DNA of 64,000 bases from the NCBI GenBank assembly GCA_942491555.1, contig CALOBN010000001.1:124001-188000 (forward strand), in the 5' to 3' direction. The notes below the pieces were generated by a model that was not told the origin of the DNA, ran no database searches, and saw only the letters and a list, made by a program, of their open reading frames with translations. Below, piece by piece: positions 32,249-41,226 of this stretch. Positions within the stretch are counted from its first letter, which is position 1. The number at the start of each line of letters is the position of its first letter. The position numbers and the translations under genes were made by a program. This DNA is from Marinihelvus sp942491555. Its GTDB lineage: Bacteria; Pseudomonadota; Gammaproteobacteria; Xanthomonadales; SZUA-36.

Positions 32249-32991
32249 TGAATAATGATCAATTAGAGCTGATACAGGCCGGCGCGGACGGTGAACTTGA
32301 TGCGGCCGGACAGGCCGAGCTGGCCACGTTAATGGAAAATTCGGCAGATGCACGTGAACAGTACGCGGCGCTGTTGCGGCTGAATGCATTTCTGGACCAG
32401 GTGCCGCCGCTGGATCCGCCAGAATCACTACATGGCCGGATTGTCGACGCAATCAGCCTGCCAAAGCCGGCGGGTGGCGGCCTGGCCGGGCGTTTCAGCT
32501 TCATGCCCGGCCTGCTTCGTTATGGTTTCGCAGCGGGCCTTGCCGTGGTGGTGACCATGGCGGTCTACCAGGGCGGTAGCCAGCTCAATGGCGTTGACTA
32601 CGACAAACTGGTTGGGACTATTTCCTCCAGAGGCGCCGAGTTGGATCGTTTTGAATTCAGCCAGCCGGGCGCCCAGGGTAGTGTCCGTTTGCTCGAACGT
32701 GGTGATCAGTTCGCACTGGAGTTTGATCTTGAGGCTGACGGGCCGATTCGCTTTGACGTGAACTTTACGCAAAGCGGTTTGCGCTTTGATGCCTTTGCCC
32801 AGGCGGATCTGAACCTGGATGAGATGTCGCTCACCAAAACCAGCCTGGTTGGACGTACCGAGGGTTCGCAGCGTTTTGTGGTGCTGATGCGCCCGGATGC
32901 GACTGCTGATGCGTCCAACGGCCAAATCAGTCTTGAGTTTTTTCAGGCAGATACATCACTCGGACGCGTCCAGCTGACCACGCGGCCTTAG
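32248..32991 (+). CDS. Membrane-anchored anti-sigma factor
   Basis: About 247 residues. The cytoplasmic N-terminus (ADGELDAAGQAELATLMENS and the following helices to residue 65) has the anti-sigma domain pattern seen with ECF factors but no HxxxCxxC zinc motif. One transmembrane segment (LLRYGFAAGLAVVVTMAVY) lies near residues 90-108, and a periplasmic domain of about 135 residues rich in beta strands follows. It should hold the upstream ECF factor inactive until regulated proteolysis. It starts inside the sigma gene stop (TGATG); GTG 32245 is an alternative start. Confidence 0.78.
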   Translation: MNNDQLELIQAGADGELDAAGQAELATLMENSADAREQYAALLRLNAFLDQVPPLDPPESLHGRIVDAISLPKPAGGGLAGRFSFMPGLLRYGFAAGLAVVVTMAVYQGGSQLNGVDYDKLVGTISSRGAELDRFEFSQPGAQGSVRLLERGDQFALEFDLEADGPIRFDVNFTQSGLRFDAFAQADLNLDEMSLTKTSLVGRTEGSQRFVVLMRPDATADASNGQISLEFFQADTSLGRVQLTTRP

Positions 32992-33131
32992 CTCTGCAGC
33001 CAAATTCATTCAGCGCAACGCTGAACGGCTGCCACACAGCGAGTGATGCGCTGAAATTAACTGAGCTACTTGAGAAAGACCGAGTCCTTCGGGCAAGATA
33101 GTCGCTTTCTGCCAAGGGGGCGTTTACCGCA

Positions 33132-34148
33132 TTGATTTCCGCAGACCTACTTCTGCTGGCCCCTCTGGCTCTGTTGCCCGTATTGCTTTATCTGCTCTTT
33201 CTGCTGTACCTGGACTCCTACAAACTGGTGTCCCTGCGCGAGGTGTTGCTGGTCATTCTTGCCGGGGCCGGATGCAGCCTCGTGGCTTATTTCGTCAATA
33301 CGGAGCTGCGCCAGCTGCTTGACCTGTCCCTGATAACGTTTTCCCGCTACGTGGCCCCGGCCATAGAGGACATTCTCAAGGCTCTGGTTCTGGTCTATCT
33401 TTTTCGTACTCACCGGATCGGCTTTCTTATCGACGGTGCGATTCTGGGGTTTGCGGTTGGCGCAGGTTTCGCGCTTGCCGAGAACCTGTTTTACCTGTCG
33501 ATGGACAGCGATCTGAATTTTGCCGTGTGGCTTGTACGGGGATTTGGGACTGCCATCATGCATGGTGCTGTGACCGCCATCTTCGCGATGGTCACGCAGG
33601 CCCTGACCGAGCGAAACATGAAGTCCAATCCGCTGCTGTATCTGCCCGGACTGGTCCTGTCGATAGTCCTGCACTCCATCTATAACCACTTTCCTTTCCA
33701 TCCGATCACAATGACGCTGGCGGTTATGGTCATCGTGCCGCCGGTGGTGCACATTATCTTTCGCCTGAGTGCGGCGCGGGTTCACCGTTGGCTGGAGCTG
33801 GATTTTGATGCGGATGCACTGTTGCTTCAGCAGATCAACTCGGCTGAATTCTCGCACAGCCGGATCGGTCGCTTTCTGGGTGACCTGCGCCAGGCATTTG
33901 CGGGGCCGGTAGTGGTCGATATGCTGTGTTATCTGCGGCTTTATACCGAACTGGCGATGCGAGCCAAGGGGCTTCTCATGATGCGTGAGGCGGGTTTTGA
34001 CGTCCCGGTAGGCGAGCGTACGCGGGATAAGTTCCAGGAGTTGCAATACCTCGAACGAAGCATCGGCAAGACGGGCATCCTGGCCATGAGGCCCTTCCTC
34101 CACATGGAAAGGAAGGACCTCTGGCAACTCAATGTGCTGGGTAAATAA
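33132..34148 (+). CDS. PrsW-family intramembrane glutamic/metallo protease
   Basis: A 338-residue polytopic protein with the three PrsW motifs: E-D-I-L-K (79-83, for EExxK), FALAE (113-117) and the membrane histidines HGAV (144) and HSIYNH (181-186). Bacillus PrsW makes the first cut in the anti-sigma factor RsiW. Here the gene lies 140 bases after an ECF sigma/anti-sigma pair on the same strand, so cleavage of that anti-sigma factor is the obvious hypothesis. A soluble C-terminal region of about 120 residues follows the membrane part. The start is TTG with only a distant G-rich sequence, so the exact N-terminus is uncertain. Confidence 0.82.
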   Translation: MISADLLLLAPLALLPVLLYLLFLLYLDSYKLVSLREVLLVILAGAGCSLVAYFVNTELRQLLDLSLITFSRYVAPAIEDILKALVLVYLFRTHRIGFLIDGAILGFAVGAGFALAENLFYLSMDSDLNFAVWLVRGFGTAIMHGAVTAIFAMVTQALTERNMKSNPLLYLPGLVLSIVLHSIYNHFPFHPITMTLAVMVIVPPVVHIIFRLSAARVHRWLELDFDADALLLQQINSAEFSHSRIGRFLGDLRQAFAGPVVVDMLCYLRLYTELAMRAKGLLMMREAGFDVPVGERTRDKFQELQYLERSIGKTGILAMRPFLHMERKDLWQLNVLGK

Positions 34149-34162
34149 GCCGCTCCTGCGGC

Positions 34163-37100
34163 TTACAGAGGCTCAGCCTGCAACAGTTCGATCTGCGCGT
34201 CCCTGACGGCCTTGCGCAGGGCGGCGAGTTCACCGGTCAGGTAACTGTTGAGCTGCGTAATACCCTTGTCCAGGCTGGCTTCGGCATCGCGCATGTAGGT
34301 CTCAGCAGTGGGCGAAGGGGCCTGGAACGCTGAACCAACATACCATCCGGCCAGGCCAATGCGGGTCATGACTTTATCGTCATCGTAGTTAATGCCCTTG
34401 GTCTCCGGTGGCACGCGGAAAACCTTTTCCAGCGCATTCAGAGATTTGGTCGCATTGCTGGCAGACTCCTTAAGCGCGGCGAGCGCTTCCGGGTCTGGCT
34501 GCTGGGCGATCAGGCCCTGGATGGTGACAATATCCTTGCGTGCCCGGTCAATGCGCTCCAGCGCGCTAACCGCCTGTTCCTGCATGGCCTGAATCTGCAG
34601 CATCGCGGCAAAGCGGGCTTCCAGCGCCTGTTGACTGACGTTCACGCGCGGATCCAGGGCCGTATTGACATCAATGCTGTCGCTCACATCATCCAGCTCG
34701 ACGACCACCCGGTAGTCGCCAGGTGGCACTTCCGGCCCGGCCGGCAGGTCGGCCTCCGGGTCCGGTGCTTCCGGGCCGGGTGCCGGCCGCACACCGTCGG
34801 TACTCATGTCCCAGTACAGCCGGTTGATGCCCTGTTGCACGGGATGGGTGAAGTGGCGCAGCGCCTCACCGGTGCTGCTATAAACGGTAACTTTAACTTT
34901 GGGATCTTTGGCCGCCTCGTCGTCATCCCCGGAATCGTTTTGGGAGTCGTTCTCTGGCGCATTCTGGCGTTGCTCAATACGTCGCTGCCGGTCTTTGTCC
35001 TCATCGGGATGGGGCAGGTCTGTACCGGAGGCCAGGAAGGTCACCGCTACGCCATAAGGCTCGTTGGGACCACGATATTCTCCGGAGCCGGTAAAGCGGG
35101 TCGAGGCGGTTGGACCTTCCATGTAGTGCAGGCCGGTGCTGGCGGATTTCACAGCCAACCGTGCCGCCAGGTCGTCATCGTCAAGGTTGCGCAGCACGCT
35201 GTAATCATCAATCACGAAAATGGAGCGTCCATGGGTGCCGAGTACCAGGTCGGTTTCGCGTTGTTGAATGGCCATATCCATCACCGAGACGGTGGGCACG
35301 CCAGCGCGGAACGGTATCCATTCCTGGCCTGCGTTGGTCGACAGGAACAACCCGAATTCAGTGCCGGCAAACAGCAGGTCGGGGTCGACCGGATCCTGGA
35401 GAATGCTCAGTGCATAGCCTGACAAGCCATCCGGGCCAAGCCGGGTCCATCGCTGGCCGAAGTTTTCCACCCGAAACAGATAGGGCGCCATGTCCGAGCG
35501 CCGGTGGTCATCGACGGCCACGAAAGCAGTCCCTGCCTCATGTGGTGAGGGCGCAATCATTGCGATCCAGGCACCTTCAGGTACGCCTCTTTGCTGGTCG
35601 ATGCGTGTCCAGTTCCCGCCGCCGTCCCGGGTGACATGCACCCGGCCATCGTCCGTACCCACCCAGAGAATGCCGCGCTCTAGTTCACTGGCTGCAAGAG
35701 CGACGATTGAGGTGTAGTTCTCAGCGGCGGTAACGTCCGGAGTCAGGCCGCCGCTTTCACGGGATTTAAGTCCGACAGGGTCATTACTGGTCAGGTCGCC
35801 GCTGATAATGGACCAGCTGTCACCACGGTCTGTGGATTTATGCACGAACTGGCTGCCGTAATAAATGGTTCCGGGTTCGAAGGGGTCCAGGGAGAAACCG
35901 GCATTCCAGTTGAAGCGTAACTGCGTTCCATCCGCGGGCGGGGCGGGGCGGACCATGCGCATTTCACCCGTGTCGAGGTCATACCGGCTCAGGTAACCAC
36001 CCTGCGACATGGCATAGCCGGCCTGGGCGTTTTGCGGATCTGGAATGGTGTCAAAACCGTCACCAAAACCAACCTCGCGCCAATGCAGGTTGCGAATGCC
36101 GCCCGGGACGCGGACCTCGGACGGTCCGCGCCAGGAACCGTTGTCTTGCAGTCCGCCGTAAATATTGTAGGGCGTCTCGTTGTCCACACGCACGTGATAG
36201 AACTGCGCCAACGGCAGATTTCTGACAAAGCGCCAGGTCTCGCCGCGGTCACGTGAAATGGCAATACCACCGTCGTTACCGATCACCAGGTGCTGAGGAT
36301 CAGCAGGGTTTATCCAGAAGGCATGACTATCAATGTGAATCGTATTGCCCGGCGCACAACAATCGATAACCGGGTTGTATGCAAAATTTTTGCCCCCGTC
36401 GATGGACACGCGCAGACGCGTGGCCATGTTGTAAACCCGGTCCGGGTTTTGCGGGTCGGCGATAATTTCGGAGTAGTAGAACGGCCGGTCGGCGACGTTG
36501 TATTCCTCGTTTACCGCTACCCAGCTGTCGCCGCCATCATCGGAGCGCAGCAGCGCACTGTTTTCGGCTTCGACCAGCGCATAGACCCGCGAGGAGTCGG
36601 CGGCGGAAAAGCTGCTTGTGATCCGTCCCAGCTTGCCTTTCGGCAAGCCATCTTCTTCAGTTTTTCGCGTCCAGCTCGCACCTCCGTCATGGGACAGGTA
36701 CAGGCCTGATCCGGGCCCGCCGGAGTTAAAGTAATAAGGCCAGCGACGAAACTGCCACATGGATGCGATCAGTTTGTCGGGGTTGGCCGGGTCCATCTTG
36801 ACGTCTGTGCCGCCGGTGGTTTCATCGACAAACAGGATATTTTCCCAGCTCACACCGCCGTCCGTGGTCTTGTAAATACCGCGTTCGGTATTGGGGCCCC
36901 AGAGCGTTCCAAGTGCTGCCACGTAGGCGATGGCCTGGTTCGTGGGATGCAAGGCAATCCGGTTGATTCGTTCGCTGTTTGCCAGCCCCATCAGTTGCCA
37001 GCTTTGACCGCCGTCGATAGATTTGTACAGCCCGCCGCCGATAGAAGTCGAATTTCGCGTATTTCCTTCTCCGGTGCCCACCCAGATTATGTCCGGGTTC

Positions 37101-37402
37101 TGCTGGTTGATGGCCACGGCGCCGATGGACGCAACCGGCTGATCGTCAAATACAGGATCCCAGGTCAGACCGCCGTTGTGCGTGATCCAGACGCCCCCCG
37201 TGGCGGCACCGATGACCATATGCCTGGGATCGTGATTAACAACGTCGATGGCCGCGATGCGCCCGCCAACGGCTGCCGGGCCGATGGCGCGCGCCTCAAG
37301 CCCGGCAAGAAGATCAGGGTCAAGGCCCGGATTGCTGATTGCCGCGGTAGAAAAGGTCGCCGCGAGCAGCAGGGTGGTTACAGTGATCAACGAAAAACGC
37401 AT
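34163..37402 (-). CDS. Large exported BNR/sortilin-type beta-propeller protein
   Basis: About 1079 residues, with a signal peptide (MRFSLITVTTLLLAATFSTA). Residues 40-720 are built from BNR/Asp-box repeats, seen as S-x-D-G-G-x-x-W and variants: SIDGGQSW, TTDGGVSW, SHDGGASW, SDDGGDSW, STDRGDSW, TRDGGGNW. This is the VPS10/sortilin-like propeller fold. A charged Asp/Glu-rich segment lies around 800, then a beta-sandwich region, then a helical C-terminal domain. Such proteins are often mis-called sialidases; no sialidase F/YRIP motif is seen. Secreted or periplasmic; ligand unknown. ATG 37402 is chosen over 37429 because GGGA lies just ahead and the signal peptide then begins properly. Confidence 0.85.
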   Translation of the reverse strand: MRFSLITVTTLLLAATFSTAAISNPGLDPDLLAGLEARAIGPAAVGGRIAAIDVVNHDPRHMVIGAATGGVWITHNGGLTWDPVFDDQPVASIGAVAINQQNPDIIWVGTGEGNTRNSTSIGGGLYKSIDGGQSWQLMGLANSERINRIALHPTNQAIAYVAALGTLWGPNTERGIYKTTDGGVSWENILFVDETTGGTDVKMDPANPDKLIASMWQFRRWPYYFNSGGPGSGLYLSHDGGASWTRKTEEDGLPKGKLGRITSSFSAADSSRVYALVEAENSALLRSDDGGDSWVAVNEEYNVADRPFYYSEIIADPQNPDRVYNMATRLRVSIDGGKNFAYNPVIDCCAPGNTIHIDSHAFWINPADPQHLVIGNDGGIAISRDRGETWRFVRNLPLAQFYHVRVDNETPYNIYGGLQDNGSWRGPSEVRVPGGIRNLHWREVGFGDGFDTIPDPQNAQAGYAMSQGGYLSRYDLDTGEMRMVRPAPPADGTQLRFNWNAGFSLDPFEPGTIYYGSQFVHKSTDRGDSWSIISGDLTSNDPVGLKSRESGGLTPDVTAAENYTSIVALAASELERGILWVGTDDGRVHVTRDGGGNWTRIDQQRGVPEGAWIAMIAPSPHEAGTAFVAVDDHRRSDMAPYLFRVENFGQRWTRLGPDGLSGYALSILQDPVDPDLLFAGTEFGLFLSTNAGQEWIPFRAGVPTVSVMDMAIQQRETDLVLGTHGRSIFVIDDYSVLRNLDDDDLAARLAVKSASTGLHYMEGPTASTRFTGSGEYRGPNEPYGVAVTFLASGTDLPHPDEDKDRQRRIEQRQNAPENDSQNDSGDDDEAAKDPKVKVTVYSSTGEALRHFTHPVQQGINRLYWDMSTDGVRPAPGPEAPDPEADLPAGPEVPPGDYRVVVELDDVSDSIDVNTALDPRVNVSQQALEARFAAMLQIQAMQEQAVSALERIDRARKDIVTIQGLIAQQPDPEALAALKESASNATKSLNALEKVFRVPPETKGINYDDDKVMTRIGLAGWYVGSAFQAPSPTAETYMRDAEASLDKGITQLNSYLTGELAALRKAVRDAQIELLQAEPL

Positions 37403-37485
37403 GGCATATCCCTCAATTAAGCGGCTCAAGACTCACGTTTTGGAAGGGCCAAGTCAACCGTTGTTGTTGACCGTTATTCGCTCAT

Positions 37486-37517
37486 AAAAAAAGGCCGGGG
37501 CTGACCCCGGCCTTTTT
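37486..37517. terminator. Bidirectional intrinsic terminator
   Basis: GGCCGGGG and CCCCGGCC form a perfect eight-base stem around CTGA, with seven A residues on one side and five T on the other. It can stop transcription of the peroxiredoxin gene on the minus strand before the BNR gene. Confidence 0.9.
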
Positions 37518-37561
37518 ATTGTCATGCCCTGACCCTGAAGGTCAGGCGACTGCCATGCGCT

Positions 37562-38083
37562 TTAACCGCGCAGGTAGTTCAGCATGGTGTTGACATCACT
37601 GACTTCAAACGGGTCGGTGGGGCAGTCATCTTCTTTGCCTGCTTCGGCGAAGAGCTCTACCACTTTGCCGTCATCGACAAGCATGGAGTAGCGCCATGAG
37701 CGCAAACCAAAGCCCAGGTTGTCTTTCTTGACGAGCATGCCCATCGCACGGCTGAAGTCGCCGCTGCCATCCGGGAGCAGTTTGACGTTCTTAACGCCCT
37801 GGTGCTGGCCCCACTGGTACATGGTGAATGCGTCGTTAACACTCAGGCAGTAAACCTCATCAACGCCGAGCGCCTTGAGCTCATCATAATGTTCCTCGTA
37901 TCCGGGCAGGTGCGTGCTGGAGCAGGTCGGGGTGAATGCGCCAGGCAGCGCGAAAACGACAACTTTCTTGCCTGCGAAAATGTCGTTGCTGGTCACATCT
38001 TCCCAGCGAAACGGGTTGGGGCCGCCGACAGATTCGTCGCGGACACGGGTTTTAAAGGTAACATCTGGCACACGAACTTCCAT
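37562..38083 (-). CDS. Prx5-type peroxiredoxin
   Basis: Thiol peroxidase of 173 residues reducing H2O2 and alkyl hydroperoxides. The peroxidatic cysteine is Cys54 in PGAFTPTCSSTHLPGY. Further Cys residues occur in VYCLSVND and near the C-terminus (DDCPTDPF), one of which may be resolving. In Haemophilus and Vibrio the same domain is fused to glutaredoxin; here the frame ends without a glutaredoxin domain, as in plant-type PrxII that uses free glutaredoxin. A second gene of this family is at 61.6 kb. Divergent from add. Confidence 0.9.
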   Translation of the reverse strand: MEVRVPDVTFKTRVRDESVGGPNPFRWEDVTSNDIFAGKKVVVFALPGAFTPTCSSTHLPGYEEHYDELKALGVDEVYCLSVNDAFTMYQWGQHQGVKNVKLLPDGSGDFSRAMGMLVKKDNLGFGLRSWRYSMLVDDGKVVELFAEAGKEDDCPTDPFEVSDVNTMLNYLRG

Positions 38084-38256
38084 AACTCACTCCTGGTTTT
38101 GTTGATCGTAGAATGCAGTACTGCGTTTCGGCTAGGTGGGGCGCTTGCCTTGTTTTTTCAAGCGCTGCCCCCGCTTCCGTGGGCCGGTATTCAGGGCCGC
38201 ATGCACAGCGTGGGCGCATTCTGGCAAGCATCCGTCAATTTGAGAAATCGATTGTT

Positions 38257-39324
38257 ATGATTAAAGCGATAGAAAATATTGATCAGACCAGCGCAAGGGT
38301 TAACACCCCGGGTGTCAGTCCTGATCTGCCCCTGCTTGAATTGCACCGGCATCTGGACGGTGCCATCCGCGTCTCGACGATTCTTGACCTGGGCCGGCAA
38401 CACGGCCTTGACCTGCCTGCCGACACGGTTGAGGGCCTGACACCGTTTGTGCACATCGACGGGTCAGAGCCGGGCTTGCTCGCCTTCCTGGAGCGGTTTC
38501 GCTACCTGGTTGAGGTTCTGGTTGATGAGGCGGCCTGCCGTCGCGTGGCCTTTGAAAACGTTGAGGATGCGTATCGTGAGGGGCTTGACCATGTCGAACT
38601 GCGGTTCAGTCCATGGTTTATGGCGCAGCGCCATGGCCTCGACCCACAGGGTGTCGTCGAGGCCTGTGTTGCAGGTGCCGCGGACGCGTCGGCCAAATAT
38701 GATATTGGTGTCGGTTTAATCGGTATTTTGAGCCGGACCTATGGTCCGGAACTTTGCCAGCAGGAGCTCAATGCACTGCTGACCTGCCGCAAAGACCTCG
38801 TGGGTATTGACCTGGCGGGTGATGAGGCCGGCTTTCCGGCCGCATTGTTCAAAAAACATTTCAAGCAGGTTCGTGACGCCGGGCTAAATGTAACGGTGCA
38901 TGCCGGCGAGGCTGACGGGCCGCAGAGCGTCTGGTCTGCGATCCATGACCTGGGCGCGGACCGGATCGGTCACGGGTTTCGCGCCGCTGAAGACCCGGCG
39001 CTGGTGGATTACCTGGCTGACCGGCAAATCGGGCTTGAATGCTGTCCGACCTCGAACCTGCACACCAGCACAGTCGCCAGCTATGCCGGGCACCCCATTC
39101 GCCATCTGGCGCAAGCAGGTGTGCGTTTCTGTCTGAATACAGATGACCCGGGTATCAGCGGGATTACGATCGCTCATGAATACGCCATTGCGGCGCCCGC
39201 ATGCGGCCTGGACGGGGGCGACATCCGTTCAGCGCAGCGGGCAGCACTGGAAATGTCTTTCACCGATGAATCGCAAAAGGCTGCGCTGTTGGCGAAGTAT
39301 GCGACCGCTGCGCCGGCGTCCTGA
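38257..39324 (+). CDS. add: Adenosine deaminase
   Basis: Zinc amidohydrolase converting adenosine and deoxyadenosine to inosine and deoxyinosine, which DeoD can then phosphorolyse. About 355 residues. Metal and catalytic motifs are LHRHLDGAIR (first two His), HAGEADG (third His and catalytic Glu), RIGHGF (His) and NTDDPGIS (Asp). The frame is open to 38113, but the segment before 38257 does not look like Add; ATG 38257 is selected, with only a distant GAG ahead. It stands apart from the deo genes. Confidence 0.93.
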   Translation: MIKAIENIDQTSARVNTPGVSPDLPLLELHRHLDGAIRVSTILDLGRQHGLDLPADTVEGLTPFVHIDGSEPGLLAFLERFRYLVEVLVDEAACRRVAFENVEDAYREGLDHVELRFSPWFMAQRHGLDPQGVVEACVAGAADASAKYDIGVGLIGILSRTYGPELCQQELNALLTCRKDLVGIDLAGDEAGFPAALFKKHFKQVRDAGLNVTVHAGEADGPQSVWSAIHDLGADRIGHGFRAAEDPALVDYLADRQIGLECCPTSNLHTSTVASYAGHPIRHLAQAGVRFCLNTDDPGISGITIAHEYAIAAPACGLDGGDIRSAQRAALEMSFTDESQKAALLAKYATAAPAS

Positions 39325-39359
39325 TCATCCCAAATATGCGAACCAATCAGGGCGATGCC

Positions 39360-40208
39360 TCAAGTCTGGAGCACGAACGGCCCCAGGTTCGGGCGTTGCA
39401 GCCAGTTCTCCGCTGCCCAATGCGACCTGCCATCGGCCACATGCAGCGTCAGTGCCGTGCGTGAACGTGATGACTGGTTGGCGGTGCTGGCGTGTGGCAG
39501 GTGATCGCTGAAAAATACCGCGCTGCCTGCCTTGACCTCCAACATTTCAACGCCCGACTCTCCGGGCCAGCTTGCTGATTCATCGATAGTTTCCAGCTCT
39601 CCCTTGCGGCTCGCCCAGTCCACTCGATAGCGTTCGCGCAGAGGCTGCCGGTGCTGTCCCGGCGCGACCATCAGGCAGCCGTTGTTCCGGTCCGCATCTT
39701 CCAGGGCGACCCACAGACCAATAACACTGGCCGGTTGCGTGTGCAGATAACTTGCGTCCTGGTGCCAGCGGACTTCACCACCGATATCCGGCTGTTTGAA
39801 AATCACCATGGTTTGCCACAGCTGCGGGTCTTGCACACCCAGGGCGCGAAATGCCTGAGCGAGATGCTGTTGGCGACAGAACTGTCCAATCGCTGGCACA
39901 TGGTCGTGTAGCGCATGCCCAATCTTGTTGATCGCCTTATCAAGGCTCCGGTTCAATTGGCCTCCGGCATTTACGGCGCCTTCTTCGAGAAAGTACTCGA
40001 CCGTCTCTGCGGAGCGGAAAAACACCTCGTCGCGACCCCTGTCTTTATCGCCGGTTGTGAAGATGCTCTGGTGCTGCTGCGGATCAAATTCGTTCACGGT
40101 CTCATTAATCGACTGCCGCAAAGCAGCAATATCCGCCGCTGTGAACGCCTCGTTGATCACGACAAAGCCGTTCTGATCAAAATATTGTGCATGTTCAGGG
40201 GTGAGCAT
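39360..40208 (-). CDS. Phytanoyl-CoA dioxygenase (PhyH) family protein
   Basis: Fe(II)/2-oxoglutarate-type oxygenase of about 282 residues. It starts with the family pattern MLTPEHAQYFDQNGFVVI, then has the facial triad His and Asp in RWHQDASYLH and the distal His in SDHLPHAS, with an Arg in SRSRTAL as the likely 2-oxoglutarate ligand. A longer frame begins at 40274; the ATG at 40208 fits homologues better, although its GGAGG lies 15 bases upstream. Substrate unknown: bacterial relatives hydroxylate small molecules such as ectoine or halogenate natural products. Convergent with add. Confidence 0.83.
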   Translation of the reverse strand: MLTPEHAQYFDQNGFVVINEAFTAADIAALRQSINETVNEFDPQQHQSIFTTGDKDRGRDEVFFRSAETVEYFLEEGAVNAGGQLNRSLDKAINKIGHALHDHVPAIGQFCRQQHLAQAFRALGVQDPQLWQTMVIFKQPDIGGEVRWHQDASYLHTQPASVIGLWVALEDADRNNGCLMVAPGQHRQPLRERYRVDWASRKGELETIDESASWPGESGVEMLEVKAGSAVFFSDHLPHASTANQSSRSRTALTLHVADGRSHWAAENWLQRPNLGPFVLQT

Positions 40209-40370
40209 GGTCTGCTTATAAAACCTCCGAAAGGTTTGCCAGGGCTGGGCCTCATTGAGGGGCCTTTGATGCATTTAGTGCCTGCTGAATTGAATTCTAA
40301 CGGCTCGATCATTATGCCGCAGCGGCCGCTGCTCCTTTTGCTATGATGAAACCATTCAGGGAGGGGCCTT

Positions 40371-41195
40371 TTGAACCGCTTAAGCAAAAGCATCTTGTTG
40401 GCTGTATTTACTGTCGCGTGGTTCGCCGCAGCGTTTATCTATGTGAGGAGCATGAACATCATCGGCCATCAGTACGTGCCCGATGTGCGGCAACTGGTCG
40501 CGGTAACCGATGCGGATTCACTACAGAAGGGTGAGCGCCTCGCACGTGTTTATGGATGTTTTGATGCCTGCCACAACGAACGTATGGGCGGACAGGTGAT
40601 TTATGATCACCCATTAAATGGCCGGCTGGTGGCGCCGAACCTCACGCGTGCTGTTCGCGAGCATACCCTGCCCGAGCTTGAAGCCATAATCCGCCAGGGC
40701 ATCGGGCCTGACGGTACATCCATATTCGTCATGCCTTCGGCTTCTTTTGCTGCCATGACCGACCAGGACCTGTCAGCGATCCTGGCCTATATCCGCAGTT
40801 ATCCGCAACAAATGGATCGTCAGCCGGAACCCGAATATGGCCTGCTGACGCGCTACCAGATGGTGACCGGGCAACTGCCGGCCCAGGCCACCATGGGCTT
40901 TCAGCAACCCTGGCGGGACACATTTCGGGCCAATGAAGCCCGTCTCGGCGAATACATTGCGACGATTGCGTGCACGCAATGTCACGGGCTTGATTTCGAA
41001 GGTGGCAAAGATGCGCCCAGCCTGCGAGTCATGAATGACTATGATCGATTCGAGTTTGTAAAACTGATGCGTGAGGGCGTTGGGCCCGGCGACCGGTCCT
41101 TGGGCAACAAGCCTGAGATGGCAGGAAACCGCTATAAATTTCTCACTGAAGAGGAAATTAACGCCCTGTTCCTGTTTCTGACAACGCGGCCCTGA
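40371..41195 (+). CDS. Membrane-anchored diheme cytochrome c with a CX3CH first heme site
   Basis: A 274-residue protein with an N-terminal uncleaved-looking helix (SILLAVFTVAWFAAAFIYV) and two cytochrome c domains facing the periplasm. The first heme motif reads C63-F-D-A-C67-H68, three residues between the cysteines instead of two; the second is the ordinary C201-T-Q-C204-H205. Candidate axial Met residues are in FVMPSASF and GNKPEMAGN. The TTG start is supported by GGGAGGGG five bases upstream. The domain resembles cytochrome subunits of GMC-type dehydrogenases, so it could serve the dehydrogenase at 3 kb (speculative). Confidence 0.8.
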   Translation: MNRLSKSILLAVFTVAWFAAAFIYVRSMNIIGHQYVPDVRQLVAVTDADSLQKGERLARVYGCFDACHNERMGGQVIYDHPLNGRLVAPNLTRAVREHTLPELEAIIRQGIGPDGTSIFVMPSASFAAMTDQDLSAILAYIRSYPQQMDRQPEPEYGLLTRYQMVTGQLPAQATMGFQQPWRDTFRANEARLGEYIATIACTQCHGLDFEGGKDAPSLRVMNDYDRFEFVKLMREGVGPGDRSLGNKPEMAGNRYKFLTEEEINALFLFLTTRP

Positions 41196-41226
41196 GCGGC
41201 TTGCAGGGCCGGTTGTTTCCCTCTCT

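Noticed and set aside
33147..34127. 326-codon minus-strand frame opposite the PrsW gene
   Set aside because: Shadow frame with Gln/His-rich low-sense composition; the plus frame has all PrsW motifs and membrane helices.
37562..38083. Peroxiredoxin-glutaredoxin fusion
   Set aside because: The frame ends after the peroxiredoxin domain and no CPYC-type glutaredoxin motif follows.
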